From Bacilli bacterium (GTDB lineage Bacteria; Bacillota_I; Bacilli_A; RFN20; CAG-826), in the NCBI GenBank assembly GCA_024695105.1, contig JAILIV010000036.1:1-40802 (forward strand): a DNA stretch of 40,802 nt, read 5' to 3'. Made by a program: the position numbers and the translations under genes. The notes beneath the pieces are model-generated. The model saw only the letters and a list, made by a program, of their open reading frames with translations, had not been told where the DNA came from and made no database searches. Below are positions 24,835-32,886 of the stretch, piece after piece (position 1 is the stretch's first letter; every line of letters begins with the position of its first letter).

Positions 24835-27312
24835 TTATCCTTTACGGAACATCAAATGCCACAAAGCCAAGATCAACCTGCCGTTTGCGCAGTCGACGAT
24901 GGCCTGGGCCACCTTATCGGAAATACCGTTCATCACCACGTTGCGGATCGGGGTTTGCAGCATGGAACGATATAAAGGGTTCTTCTCATCCTCAATGCCC
25001 GTCACCTCTTGGGCCCGACGCACCAAAATACGGCCGATCCACGTGTTACGGATGTTCTCGATCGTGGAGTTGAGGGTATAGGGCCGGGCTCGGGGATCGT
25101 CGGGGAAAGGCACTTTATAGCCCAATAGTTTCTCGTAGACGTCATCGTAAAGCCAGAACCCGTCTTTCGGTGGCTTGTAGTACACCGTTAACTCCGTACG
25201 AAGGGAAGGGAATTCCTTATCCCCAGGGATCTCGACTTCGCCTGAGAGCACGATGTCTTTGTCCATGCAGGTCTGACCGATTTCGATCGCGTATTTTCCA
25301 CCTTCGACCAAGAAAGAACCTGATTCGGTGTCGTAGTGCTCAAAGGCGCGACGGGACAACTCGAGTTCCACTTCCACGCGGCGATTGCCGTCCACATAGA
25401 CTTTCTTGAAAGCCTGCAACGTACGCTTTGCCTTAAAGACATTCCCTTCTAGCGGACGCACGTAAACCTGAACCAGGGCAGCGCCTCCTACTTTGGTGTT
25501 GTTCTTAATGGATACTTTGACTTTTAACGGGGTTTCCTCCAAATTTGCGGGCTTTTTGGAGGAAACGCGCAGATTCTCAAACGCGAACTGTGTGTAGCTT
25601 AAACCGTACCCAAAGGGGAAACGGACGGCCTTCTCCTCTTCCGCCGAAACGTAATAGCGGTATCCGACGTAAATGCCTTCGCGGTAAAGGGATTGGGCTT
25701 GGTCGCCGGGATAGAAACCGAAGGATGGCGTCTCGTAGTTGCGCTTGGGCCAGGTCTCGGCGAGATGGCCGCTGGGGTTGGTCGCGCCGGTGATGATGTT
25801 ATACAAAGCCTCTCCCCCACCTTCACCTGGGAAATAAGAAAGGATCTCCGCCGCGGAAGTTTCCGCGAAGGCCACCTCCACCGGTCCGCCGGTGGCGATG
25901 ACGACGATGGCGTTGGGATTGCGCTCCACGACGCGGCGATAAAGCTCGACCTGATTATCCGGGAGACGAAGGCTCAGCCGGTCGAAGCCCTCGCTTTCCT
26001 GCTCAGGGGAAGTCCCAAGGAACAAGATCACGTTGGGGCAACGGGTCGCCACATCCACCGCGTCGACGATGAGCTCGGCGGCGTTTTCGTCGTCGCTATC
26101 GAATTCGCGGGTGGCCAAATCGTAGCCACGGCTATAATGGACGTTTCCTTCACCCACCGCTTCGATGCAGCGCTGCAAAAAGGATTTCGGCGCGAAACCT
26201 TTGACTTGGCTAGAGCCGCCTCCACCCAAACGAGGATTGGCGGCGAGTTCACCCAAAACGGCGAGCCCCTTCACGGACTCTAACGGAAGGATGCCGTTAT
26301 TTTTGGTAAGGATCATGGAACTTTCCGCGATCTTCACCGCAAGTTGGTGGGCCTTGCCATCATTTAGGTCAAAGGCAGGTAGTTTATGCGGGGCGTGCGT
26401 TCGCTCGGAAAGACGGAGCACGCGATCCGTGATGTCGTTGATGCGCTTTTTGCTAAGGCGGTGCACGGTCTTGGGTTCTTTCCCAGTCTTTCCTTCTTTA
26501 CCGACGATGACGCGACGGTCCGCGGCGAGGAAAAGAAGCCCTTGGCGGTTCACAAAGCAAGGCATTTCCACGTCCAGACCGTTTTCGTGGCAAAGGATGG
26601 GGTCGTTCACCGCGCCCCAATCAGAAAGGACCACGCCGCTATAATGCCAGCCGTTTTTCAAGGTATCGAGCAACAGGCTCTTGGATTCGCAGGCATAGGT
26701 GCCGTTGATTTTGTTATAGGAGGCCATGATGGCCCAAGGGGAGCATTCGTCGATCGCAATTTGGAAGGCGCGAAGGTAAATCTCGTGCAGCGTGCGTTCG
26801 TCCACGATGGAGTTGTTGACCATGCGATAGCTTTCCTGCGAGTTGCAGGCGAAGTGTTTTAGGCACGCCCCAACCCCGACGCTTTGGGTGCCTTTGGTGA
26901 AACTGGCGGCAAGCATGCCCGAAAGATAAGGATCCTCGGAATAATACTCGAAGTTCCTTCCGCACAAGGGATTGCGCTTGATGTTGATGCCAGGCCCGAG
27001 GACCACGTCCACCCCGGCGGATTTGCATTCGAGTCCAAGCATGCGCCCATACTCTTCCATCAAATCCAAATCAAAGCTGCAGGCGGCCAGGGCGGAGCAA
27101 GGATAGGCGATGCTGTCCTTGGTGGTCGCGTCGCTGCCGACCTCCATGACGTCATTCGGCATGTAACGCAAACCAGAAGGGCCGTCGCTGACGCGGACCG
27201 GCGGGATGCCGATGCGGGGCACGCCATGGATCGTCCAGGCCTTCTCCCCATACATCAGACGGATTTTCTCCGACAGGGTAAGACGCTTTGCTTTTTCGCT
27301 TCGCTTTGCCAT
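24835..27312 (-). CDS. Glycoside hydrolase family 3 beta-glucosidase
   Basis: 825 aa from the ATG at 27312 (27321 is also in frame). Retaining exo-glycosidase, probably a cytoplasmic beta-glucosidase or related enzyme since no signal peptide is seen. The GH3 N-terminal barrel has 'VSDGPSGLRY' (substrate side), 'GRNFEYYSEDPYLSG', the Lys-His pair in 'CLKHFACN' (about 150) and the nucleophile Asp231 in 'VVLSDWGAV'. The second domain follows, with 'GEGGGEALYNIITGATNPSG', then a fibronectin type III-like domain ('VQVYVRPLEGNVFKAKRTLQAF'). An additional C-terminal ~100 residues of helical sequence go beyond the FnIII end. Likely substrates are plant or dietary beta-glucosides. The gene heads a two-gene unit and carries a strong palindrome in its promoter. 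Confidence 0.95.
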   Translation of the reverse strand: MAKRSEKAKRLTLSEKIRLMYGEKAWTIHGVPRIGIPPVRVSDGPSGLRYMPNDVMEVGSDATTKDSIAYPCSALAACSFDLDLMEEYGRMLGLECKSAGVDVVLGPGINIKRNPLCGRNFEYYSEDPYLSGMLAASFTKGTQSVGVGACLKHFACNSQESYRMVNNSIVDERTLHEIYLRAFQIAIDECSPWAIMASYNKINGTYACESKSLLLDTLKNGWHYSGVVLSDWGAVNDPILCHENGLDVEMPCFVNRQGLLFLAADRRVIVGKEGKTGKEPKTVHRLSKKRINDITDRVLRLSERTHAPHKLPAFDLNDGKAHQLAVKIAESSMILTKNNGILPLESVKGLAVLGELAANPRLGGGGSSQVKGFAPKSFLQRCIEAVGEGNVHYSRGYDLATREFDSDDENAAELIVDAVDVATRCPNVILFLGTSPEQESEGFDRLSLRLPDNQVELYRRVVERNPNAIVVIATGGPVEVAFAETSAAEILSYFPGEGGGEALYNIITGATNPSGHLAETWPKRNYETPSFGFYPGDQAQSLYREGIYVGYRYYVSAEEEKAVRFPFGYGLSYTQFAFENLRVSSKKPANLEETPLKVKVSIKNNTKVGGAALVQVYVRPLEGNVFKAKRTLQAFKKVYVDGNRRVEVELELSRRAFEHYDTESGSFLVEGGKYAIEIGQTCMDKDIVLSGEVEIPGDKEFPSLRTELTVYYKPPKDGFWLYDDVYEKLLGYKVPFPDDPRARPYTLNSTIENIRNTWIGRILVRRAQEVTGIEDEKNPLYRSMLQTPIRNVVMNGISDKVAQAIVDCANGRLILALWHLMFRKG

Positions 27313-27319
27313 GGCACCC

Positions 27320-27344
27320 ATTATCTTCTTTTTGCTAAGCAAAA
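27320..27344 (-). promoter_or_regulatory. GH3 promoter with TTTTGCT-A-AGCAAAA operator candidate
   Basis: On the minus strand GATAAT (27325-27320) is 7 nt before the ATG at 27312. A perfect 15-bp palindrome with 7-bp arms (27330-27344) fills the region just upstream, where the -35/-10 spacer would be, the place for a sugar-responsive repressor. The -35 itself is poor. The palindrome also destroys any Shine-Dalgarno argument for 27321 beyond AGAAG. Confidence 0.5.
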
Positions 27345-27404
27345 GGAATGAGGCAGATGCGCAAGGCAACGCAAATTGATTCCTTTATGGAAGGCCTAAT
27401 ACGC

Positions 27405-27410
27405 TAAAAT
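27405..27410 (+). promoter_or_regulatory. -10 box of msrA, leaderless candidate
   Basis: TAAAAT lies 7 nt before the ATG at 27418. It overlaps the alternative ATG at 27409, which would then be upstream of the transcript. No Shine-Dalgarno for either start. Confidence 0.35.
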
Positions 27411-27417
27411 GTGGAAC

Positions 27418-27915
27418 ATGACCAAAACCATTTACTTGGCAGGCGGATGTTTCTGGGGCGTCCAGGCCTATTTCAAATTGCTTAAGGGCGTGGAAAGCAC
27501 CCAAGTCGGATACGCCAACGGTACCACCGCCTTCCCCACGTACGAGGACCTAAAATCCGGAAAGGCCGACCACGCGGAAACCGTGAAGGTCGATTACGAC
27601 CCGGATATCATTTCGCTTCAAGACCTCATCGGCCACTACCTTCGCTTCGTCGACCCTTATGCGATCGACCGTCAAGGACACGACGTCGGCCACCAATACC
27701 GGGCGGGCATCTATTACACCGACTTGCTCGACGCCGTGGACATTGAAGTCTACCTCAGCGAACGTTTGGGGAAGGGGCACCATATCGAACTCGCCATGAT
27801 GCGCAACTTCTTCCCCGCGGAAGCCTACCACCAAGACTATCTGGACAAGAATCCCGGTGGCTATTGCCACGTGGATCTAAACCTTGTTAAACCTAACGAA
27901 AGAAAAAAACCATGA
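27418..27915 (+). CDS. msrA: Peptide-methionine (S)-S-oxide reductase MsrA
   Basis: 165 aa from 27418, giving 'MTKTIYLAGGCFWG', the standard MsrA N-terminus; the track's start at 27409 adds only MWN. Cytoplasmic enzyme that reduces methionine-S-sulfoxide in oxidised proteins with thioredoxin. The active Cys is Cys11 in GGCFWG. 'VGYANG', 'HAETVKVDYDP' and the 'GHDVGHQYRAGIYY' substrate region are intact. The C-terminal segment 'PGGYCHVDL' carries a second Cys near the usual resolving position. No MsrB domain is fused. The stop overlaps the next start by 4 nt (ATGA), so it is coupled with the STAS-kinase gene. Confidence 0.96.
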   Translation: MTKTIYLAGGCFWGVQAYFKLLKGVESTQVGYANGTTAFPTYEDLKSGKADHAETVKVDYDPDIISLQDLIGHYLRFVDPYAIDRQGHDVGHQYRAGIYYTDLLDAVDIEVYLSERLGKGHHIELAMMRNFFPAEAYHQDYLDKNPGGYCHVDLNLVKPNERKKP

Positions 27916-29066
27916 AACACGAAATCATCGACGGAAGAATCATCTTTCATCCCAAGGGGGCCATTACCTCCACGACCGCCCCGGAAGTGGAACGAGACAT
28001 CGAGAAAACCCTTCAAGGCCAAAAAATTGAGGCCATCGACCTCGACCTAGAGGACGTCAACTATGTTTCCTCGGCGGGGCTTCGCGTCATCTTAAAGTAC
28101 AAGAAGCTCTATCCCGACACCCGGGCCATCAACGTGACCCCCGAGGTGTATGACGTCTTGGAAATGACGGGATTCACCACGATGATGGATGTCCGTAGGC
28201 AACTTTTGGAAGTCAGCGTGGAAGGCGCCAAACTCATCGGGGAAGGCTTCTTCTCCCTGGTCTACCGTCTCGACCACGACACCATCATCAAAGTGTTCCG
28301 CAACGAAGTCCGCATCGAGGAGGTCGAACGCGAATTAAAGCTTGCCAAACAAGCCTTCGTCTTGGGAATCCCCACCGCCATTTCCTATGACGTGGTGCAC
28401 GTCGGGGACCGTCTTGGCGTACGCTTTGAGATGCTCGACTGCGCTTCCCTCCGCGATTGCTTCCGCGACCATCCGGAAGACCACGAAACCCTCGTGCGGA
28501 AATACGCCGAATTGCTCACGACGATCAACACCACCACCACACTAGACCCCAATTTGCCCGATGCACGTGTCTTATGGCTAACCAAGGCCGATGCCTGCGC
28601 CCCCTTCCTTTCCAAAGAGGAGGCCAAAAAACTCAAAGGGCTTATCGAAAGCGTGGAAGACCGTGACACCTTCGTCCATGGCGACTGCCACTTCAAAAAT
28701 ATCATGGTCCAAAACGGCGAACTATTGCTCATCGACATGGACACGCTATCCAAAGGACACCCCATTTTCGAGCTGGCCGCCATCTACGCCACCTACATCG
28801 CGTTCGAGGAGGCTACCCCTGGCAATAACCTTAACTTCCTTGGGATCGATTCGCCTCAGGTGACCACAATCTTCCACGACGTCCTCGCCCACTACTTCGG
28901 GAAGTTCGACGAAACCATCTACGCCAAAATCGCCCTGGTTTCCTATACCCACATGATTTGGTGGAACCAAGTCAATGACCCAACCAACCAAAATAGGCAT
29001 GACGTGTGCCTGCAAAACCTGCGCAAGCGCTTGGCCCAAGTGTCCGATTTGGATATCGGAAAATAA
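27912..29066 (+). CDS. STAS domain fused to an APH-like phosphotransferase
   Basis: 384 aa, soluble. Residues 1-100 form a STAS (anti-sigma-factor-antagonist) domain with the conserved 'VNYVSSAGLRVIL', where Ser53/Ser54 are at the phosphorylation site of SpoIIAA-type proteins. Residues ~108-350 form an aminoglycoside-phosphotransferase/choline-kinase-like domain (TIGR02172-like): a glycine loop 'GEGFFSLVYRL', the Lys in 'TIIKVFR', catalytic loop 'HGDCHFKNIM' near 256 and metal motif 'LLIDMDTL' near 275. The two domains together suggest a small-molecule or protein kinase controlled by, or feeding, a partner-switching module. The substrate is unknown and antibiotic resistance should not be assumed. 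It overlaps msrA by 4 nt and ends 1 nt from the convergent D-LDH gene. Confidence 0.88.
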   Translation: MKHEIIDGRIIFHPKGAITSTTAPEVERDIEKTLQGQKIEAIDLDLEDVNYVSSAGLRVILKYKKLYPDTRAINVTPEVYDVLEMTGFTTMMDVRRQLLEVSVEGAKLIGEGFFSLVYRLDHDTIIKVFRNEVRIEEVERELKLAKQAFVLGIPTAISYDVVHVGDRLGVRFEMLDCASLRDCFRDHPEDHETLVRKYAELLTTINTTTTLDPNLPDARVLWLTKADACAPFLSKEEAKKLKGLIESVEDRDTFVHGDCHFKNIMVQNGELLLIDMDTLSKGHPIFELAAIYATYIAFEEATPGNNLNFLGIDSPQVTTIFHDVLAHYFGKFDETIYAKIALVSYTHMIWWNQVNDPTNQNRHDVCLQNLRKRLAQVSDLDIGK

Positions 29067-29067
29067 C

Positions 29068-30072
29068 CTATTTAATCAGCGAATTTTTGCATTGCCCCGT
29101 GGCGAGGTATTCGTCCATGTTCTTTAATGACACCTCGATCATGTCCACCAAGGCCAAATCCGTCGCGGAACCAATGTGAGGGGTCACCAAAACCTTGGGG
29201 TAAAGGTCCACCATCTCTTGAAACAAAGGGTCACCCATATTCGCGGGATCGAATTCCTTATTGAACAGCTTCCCTTCGTTTTCGACCACGTCGAGGCCTA
29301 GACCGTCCAGTTGCCCGGACTTCACCGCATCCAAGGCGGCTTTCGTATCCATCACTTCGCCGCGGGCGACATTGACGATGATGGAGCCTTTCTTCATCAA
29401 GGCGATTTTGCCTTTGTCGATGAAGCGGTCATTCTTTCCTTTAACGTAGGCCATGTGGCAAACGAGGATATCCGCTTCCGCAAACACTTCTTCCGCGGAT
29501 TTCATTTCCATGAGTTCCTTGGCCCGGTCGCTGACGAAAACGTCGTAACCAATCACCTTTGCGCCAAGGCCTTTGAATAAAGAGGCGCTGGTGCATCCGA
29601 TGCGTCCGCAGCCCAATATTCCCACGGTGCATCCACGGATTTCACGGGAAAACATGGTGTTCGTGACTTTGAATTTTCCCTGTTTCGCCAAATCGGTCGC
29701 GTAGGAAGCATGACGCAAAAGCATCATCGATAACGTCACCGCCAGTTCGGAAATGGCGTTAGGCGAATAGCCTGGGACGAAGGCGGTTTCGATGCCAAAC
29801 TCTTTGCAGGCCTCCACGTCCACATGGTTATAGCCCGCCGTGCGGGTAAGGTAATACTTTAGGCCCCCTTCGGCGAGTTTGCGCATGCTCTCTCGCCCCA
29901 AAGGACAGCCTCCGCGCACCATGACGACTTCATAACCCAAAGCCAATTCATAGCAGGAATCGTTGATGTACTCTGGGCGAAGCACCAACTCATAATCGTA
30001 TTGTTTGCCGAGCTTCTCAAAATAGGGGATTTCGTATTCGCGAACCCCAAAGCAAATGATGGTCTTTTTCAT
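29068..30072 (-). CDS. D-2-hydroxyacid dehydrogenase (D-lactate dehydrogenase-like)
   Basis: 334 aa, cytoplasmic. NAD-dependent reduction of a 2-ketoacid such as pyruvate to the D-hydroxyacid. The LdhA/VanH-type subfamily is suggested by 'TRTAGYNHVD' and the length. The dinucleotide fold has GCGRIG (154-159). Catalytic residues are in place: Arg237 in 'NVARGEV', Glu264 in 'DVVENEG', His299 in 'TPHIGSAT'. The start at 30072 has AAGGAG 5 nt upstream. It begins 9 nt after the AEC transporter stop, so the pair forms an operon in which the carrier may move the acid made or used here. The gene symbol is left empty because LdhA, HdhD and FldH cannot be separated by eye. Confidence 0.93.
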   Translation of the reverse strand: MKKTIICFGVREYEIPYFEKLGKQYDYELVLRPEYINDSCYELALGYEVVMVRGGCPLGRESMRKLAEGGLKYYLTRTAGYNHVDVEACKEFGIETAFVPGYSPNAISELAVTLSMMLLRHASYATDLAKQGKFKVTNTMFSREIRGCTVGILGCGRIGCTSASLFKGLGAKVIGYDVFVSDRAKELMEMKSAEEVFAEADILVCHMAYVKGKNDRFIDKGKIALMKKGSIIVNVARGEVMDTKAALDAVKSGQLDGLGLDVVENEGKLFNKEFDPANMGDPLFQEMVDLYPKVLVTPHIGSATDLALVDMIEVSLKNMDEYLATGQCKNSLIK

Positions 30073-30081
30073 ATGCGCTCC

Positions 30082-31263
30082 TTACCCAACGTAGAAGAAT
30101 CCCGTCGCCTTCACGACGACTAAGATGACAACCCAAATGACGACGCCGATGACGGCTCCAAAGGTGGAAACCAACGAGATGTGGGAAGCCATCTCCTTCT
30201 CTTTGTCGAAGTTAATGCAATACCCCACGGCCACCGTGGCGGCGGGAGCAAGCCAGGTAAACACCGTCGACTGGACGGTCTCAATCGAAATGATTTCGCT
30301 ATGCCCGGCGGCGATGGCAATCGCCTGAACACCAAACAAGACGCCTAACGCGACGGCAGGGGCAACCAACACTTTGATCGCGGTCCAAACCCAAGCACGC
30401 CAATCCGATACCGCGGCGGCGAGAGAGCCCGAACCCAACGTGCAGCCAATCGCAAACAGGATCAGCGTCGAGCTGATATTTCCTAGCGTGTTCGCAGCTT
30501 GGAAGATCCATGGAACGGTGACGTCTAATCTCCAAAAAGCAACGGGAGAGGCGAGTTCTGCGCCGGTATAAGGATTAACGGTAATGAAATTCACACTCGG
30601 AATCGCCTGCAAAACCCAAAGCAATAGGCCCGCGAACGTCGCAATGAGAATGGGATTGAGGAACACCCGTTTCAAAATGTCGCGGATGGGGTGTTCTTCT
30701 TTCTTCTGCTCGCCCACGGGATCTTCTTCGATGGCGCTTTCCTCTTTCTTTTTCGGGAATAGCGTCGTGCCAGAGGCCACTAAGTAAGCGTAGCTATAAA
30801 GGAAGACGCGATAGGCAACGTTCATGATGTTGAAGTAATTGCCCGCGGTCGGACCATAGATCGCGTTCACTAACGGATAAGAGAAGAACGTCGTGGAGCC
30901 AAATGCGAACAGAAGCGCTAAGACGTCCCGTTTGCTTTTGTCCTTCACCCAAAGGAAGACGAGCTTCCCGAGGAAGATGAAACCGATGTAGAACACAAAG
31001 CCGAGGATGAAATTCACGATGGCCCCTACCCCTTCCGTCACGGAGAAGGACTTCATGAACGAACAAAACGCCAAGCAGGGAAGGCACACGCCCATCACGA
31101 ACTTCGTGAGCACTTTTCCGGTGGTCTCCGGAAGCCATTTCTTCTTGGTGAACAAGAAGCCTAGCAGGATGAAAATGACGGTTTTGGCAATATTAGTCCA
31201 AAGCGTCTGGTCGGACATGGCGATCACAAGATCGTCGCCCAACGAACTAAGAATAGGAACCAT
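30082..31263 (-). CDS. AEC (auxin efflux carrier) family transporter
   Basis: 393 aa with about ten membrane helices in two halves and a cytoplasmic linker 'EESAIEEDPVGEQKKEEH' in the middle, the plan of the AEC/PIN-fold family (malate, lactate or related organic acid carriers in bacteria). The start at 31263 has AAGGAG with a 5-nt gap. The downstream partner is a D-2-hydroxyacid dehydrogenase, so a hydroxy- or ketoacid is the likely cargo. Characteristic stretches are 'TVIFILLGFLFTKKKWLPE' at the N-terminus and 'LILFAIGCTLGSGSL' in the second half. The substrate is not readable from sequence. Confidence 0.88.
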   Translation of the reverse strand: MVPILSSLGDDLVIAMSDQTLWTNIAKTVIFILLGFLFTKKKWLPETTGKVLTKFVMGVCLPCLAFCSFMKSFSVTEGVGAIVNFILGFVFYIGFIFLGKLVFLWVKDKSKRDVLALLFAFGSTTFFSYPLVNAIYGPTAGNYFNIMNVAYRVFLYSYAYLVASGTTLFPKKKEESAIEEDPVGEQKKEEHPIRDILKRVFLNPILIATFAGLLLWVLQAIPSVNFITVNPYTGAELASPVAFWRLDVTVPWIFQAANTLGNISSTLILFAIGCTLGSGSLAAAVSDWRAWVWTAIKVLVAPAVALGVLFGVQAIAIAAGHSEIISIETVQSTVFTWLAPAATVAVGYCINFDKEKEMASHISLVSTFGAVIGVVIWVVILVVVKATGFFYVG

Positions 31264-31298
31264 GAGATCTCCTTAAGATGAATGGTTGTCGTACCCTA

Positions 31299-31328
31299 AT
31301 TTTGCCGTATGGCCGCCTTCCCTTTCAA
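31299..31328 (-). promoter_or_regulatory. Promoter of the AEC-dehydrogenase operon
   Basis: On the minus strand TTGAAA (31328-31323), 18 nt, CAAAAT (31304-31299), with a leader of about 30 nt ending in AAGGAG. No obvious terminator separates it from the upstream HTH gene. Confidence 0.5.
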
Positions 31329-31374
31329 ACAAAAAGGAAAAGGTCGACGAATCGCCCTTGCCTTTGACCGAAGA

Positions 31375-32271
31375 TTAGTCGTCCTCGGGATCAACTTTCT
31401 CATCGACGGCTTCGTCCACGGTGAGATAAACGTCGTTGCGGTGACGGAAGTCGTGGGTCGCCTTGTCGATAGTGTCGGCGATGATGCCCCAGATGGGGAT
31501 GGAGAGGAAGACGATCCATCCCGGATGCCACCAACCGTAGCCCATGCCCATGATCAAGAAGGCGATCACCGAACCAAAGACGAAGATTGGCGTGAGGTCG
31601 GACAGTTTCCAATGCTTAAGGAAGGAGAAGATACCGCCCACGATGGGAATACTGAAGTAAATGACCCAGCCGATCGGCCACACCAAGGGATAGGGCCAAA
31701 CCCCGTCATAGAGGCAGCCTAAGGTGATATATAAAACCGTGCAGATGAATACCAACGAGCCACAGACGGCGCCTTCGACGATGCCAAGGATCTTCCTTCT
31801 CCTTTTTTCCGCCTCGTTCGGCCGACGGACCAGACCGTCCTTGTCAGGTCCTTCATGGATATGGATGCCACCCGACCCAAGGTGCACTTCTTCCCCATCC
31901 TCGGACTGAATGTGGATGCCGCTGGAATCGATGTGGATGTGATCCTTACGTTTGGTCTGAGTGGTTTCTTCTTCGGGCTCGGCTTCCTCTTTCGCTTGTT
32001 CTTCTTGCTTCTCTTGCTCTTTGCCTTCTTGCTCCAAACGCTTGTCCTCGATGATGTCATCCACGGATTGTTCCGTATTCAGCAGATCATCCAAAGAGAC
32101 GTTGTACAGTTTGGCCAAGCAGATGAGGTTGTCGGTGTCGGGGGAGGCTTCCGCCCTTTCCCACTTGGATACCGCCTGACGCGTAAGGCCCAGACGTTCC
32201 GCGAGTTGTTCCTGGCTCAACCCGCTTTTCTTGCGCAGCTCCGCAAGACGATTGGCAATTTCGATGTTCAT
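31375..32271 (-). CDS. XRE-family HTH regulator with His-rich segment and four membrane helices
   Basis: 298 aa from 32271, fixed by AGGAGGG about 8 nt upstream; the longer ORF passes through the control region. Residues 5-60 are a Cro/cI-type HTH ('SGLSQEQLAERLGLTRQAVSKWE') plus the usual 'LYNVSLDDLL'. A Glu/Lys/Gln coiled segment (75-105) is followed by a His- and Gly-rich repeat region ('DHIHIDSSGIHIQ', 'GSGGIHIHEG'), then four hydrophobic helices (about 155-275) and an acidic end. The design is a membrane-tethered DNA-binding protein; the His motifs could bind metal. Three TGGTTGC boxes upstream suggest autoregulation. The gene next on this side (33522) has the same HTH-plus-membrane plan. 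Confidence 0.88.
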   Translation of the reverse strand: MNIEIANRLAELRKKSGLSQEQLAERLGLTRQAVSKWERAEASPDTDNLICLAKLYNVSLDDLLNTEQSVDDIIEDKRLEQEGKEQEKQEEQAKEEAEPEEETTQTKRKDHIHIDSSGIHIQSEDGEEVHLGSGGIHIHEGPDKDGLVRRPNEAEKRRRKILGIVEGAVCGSLVFICTVLYITLGCLYDGVWPYPLVWPIGWVIYFSIPIVGGIFSFLKHWKLSDLTPIFVFGSVIAFLIMGMGYGWWHPGWIVFLSIPIWGIIADTIDKATHDFRHRNDVYLTVDEAVDEKVDPEDD

Positions 32272-32293
32272 GGTTTTTGCCCTCCTGTTTACG

Positions 32294-32365
32294 GCAACCA
32301 GTTTAGGGAACGGCGTTTGGTTGCTACTACCAACTCTAGTTTGAGATGGGGAAACTTTTGGTTGC
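32294..32365. promoter_or_regulatory. Three TGGTTGC boxes in the HTH-regulator control region
   Basis: GCAACCA at 32294-32300 faces TGGTTGC at 32318-32324 (inverted, 17 nt apart), and another TGGTTGC lies at 32359-32365 (direct, 34 nt on). All three lie within 95 nt upstream of the XRE-family gene and before the divergent DUF4926 gene. They are candidate operators. Confidence 0.45.
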
Positions 32366-32471
32366 GTCCAGTATATTCTTTCGATGAACAAAGGGGAATT
32401 ACATCTAAAGAAAACCTGCAATTTCCAAATCAAACGCGCAAAACACGCAGTGATGACGCTAAGATATAAAC

Positions 32472-32693
32472 ATGAAAGCCAAACTATTCGATATCGTTAG
32501 AACAACTAAAGATGTGGGCCAAATCAAAGCGGGTTCAATCGGTGCCGTGGTCGAAATCTGGGAAGATTCTGTTCTCTACGAGATCGAAATCTTTGACGAG
32601 GATGGAGATACGGTGGATTACGTTACCCTCAAATATGGCGACTTCGTTCCGCTAACTCCAGAAGAAGTCTCCAAGCTTAAAACTGGTAAGTAA
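32472..32693 (+). CDS. DUF4926 small protein
   Basis: 73 aa. It matches the DUF4926 pattern: 'KLFDIVRTTKDVGQIKAGSIGAVVE', then a short strand 'YEIEIFDEDGDTV' and an acidic middle. The fold is expected to be a small SH3-like beta barrel. DUF4926 proteins often stand in toxin/immunity or phage-related neighbourhoods, but no toxin is visible here. A TAAGAT box ends 6 nt before the ATG and no Shine-Dalgarno is present, so it may be leaderless. Its composition is more AT-rich than the neighbours by eye, which fits transfer. It is divergent from the HTH regulator. Confidence 0.85.
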   Translation: MKAKLFDIVRTTKDVGQIKAGSIGAVVEIWEDSVLYEIEIFDEDGDTVDYVTLKYGDFVPLTPEEVSKLKTGK

Positions 32694-32750
32694 TTATCAA
32701 GAAAGGCCAGTGGGCCGGGCGGCAATCACACCCTTCGTTTCCCACGCTTC

Positions 32751-32775
32751 GAAAACAAAACCGCCCGAAGGCGGT
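32751..32775 (-). terminator. Terminator of tRNA-Ala
   Basis: On the minus strand ACCGCC-TTCG-GGCGGT (32775-32760) has a UUCG tetraloop and is followed by TTTGTTTTC. It starts 13 nt after the tRNA. Confidence 0.88.
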
Positions 32776-32787
32776 ATCGATGTCATT

Positions 32788-32863
32788 TGGTGGACCTTGT
32801 CGGGCTCGAACCGATGACCTCCTCCATGCCATGGAGGCGCTCTCCCAACTGAGCTAAAGGCCC
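32788..32863 (-). tRNA. tRNA-Ala (anticodon GGC), CCA encoded
   Basis: Minus strand: acceptor GGGCCTT/AAGGTCC (one G-U pair), D arm 'GCTCAGTTGGGAGAGC', anticodon stem CCTCC/GGAGG with loop ATGGCAT (anticodon GGC), T arm 'TCGGTTCGAGCCCGA', A discriminator and encoded CCA. Confidence 0.96.
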
Positions 32864-32886
32864 AAATGCGCTTTTCAGCGTTGACT

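Noticed and set aside
27912-29066. Aminoglycoside resistance gene
   Set aside because: The APH-like motifs are shared by many small-molecule kinases and the STAS fusion points to a regulatory role.
32272-32433. 352-aa form of the XRE regulator
   Set aside because: The extra 54 codons cover the TGGTTGC control region; the 32271 start has AGGAGGG.
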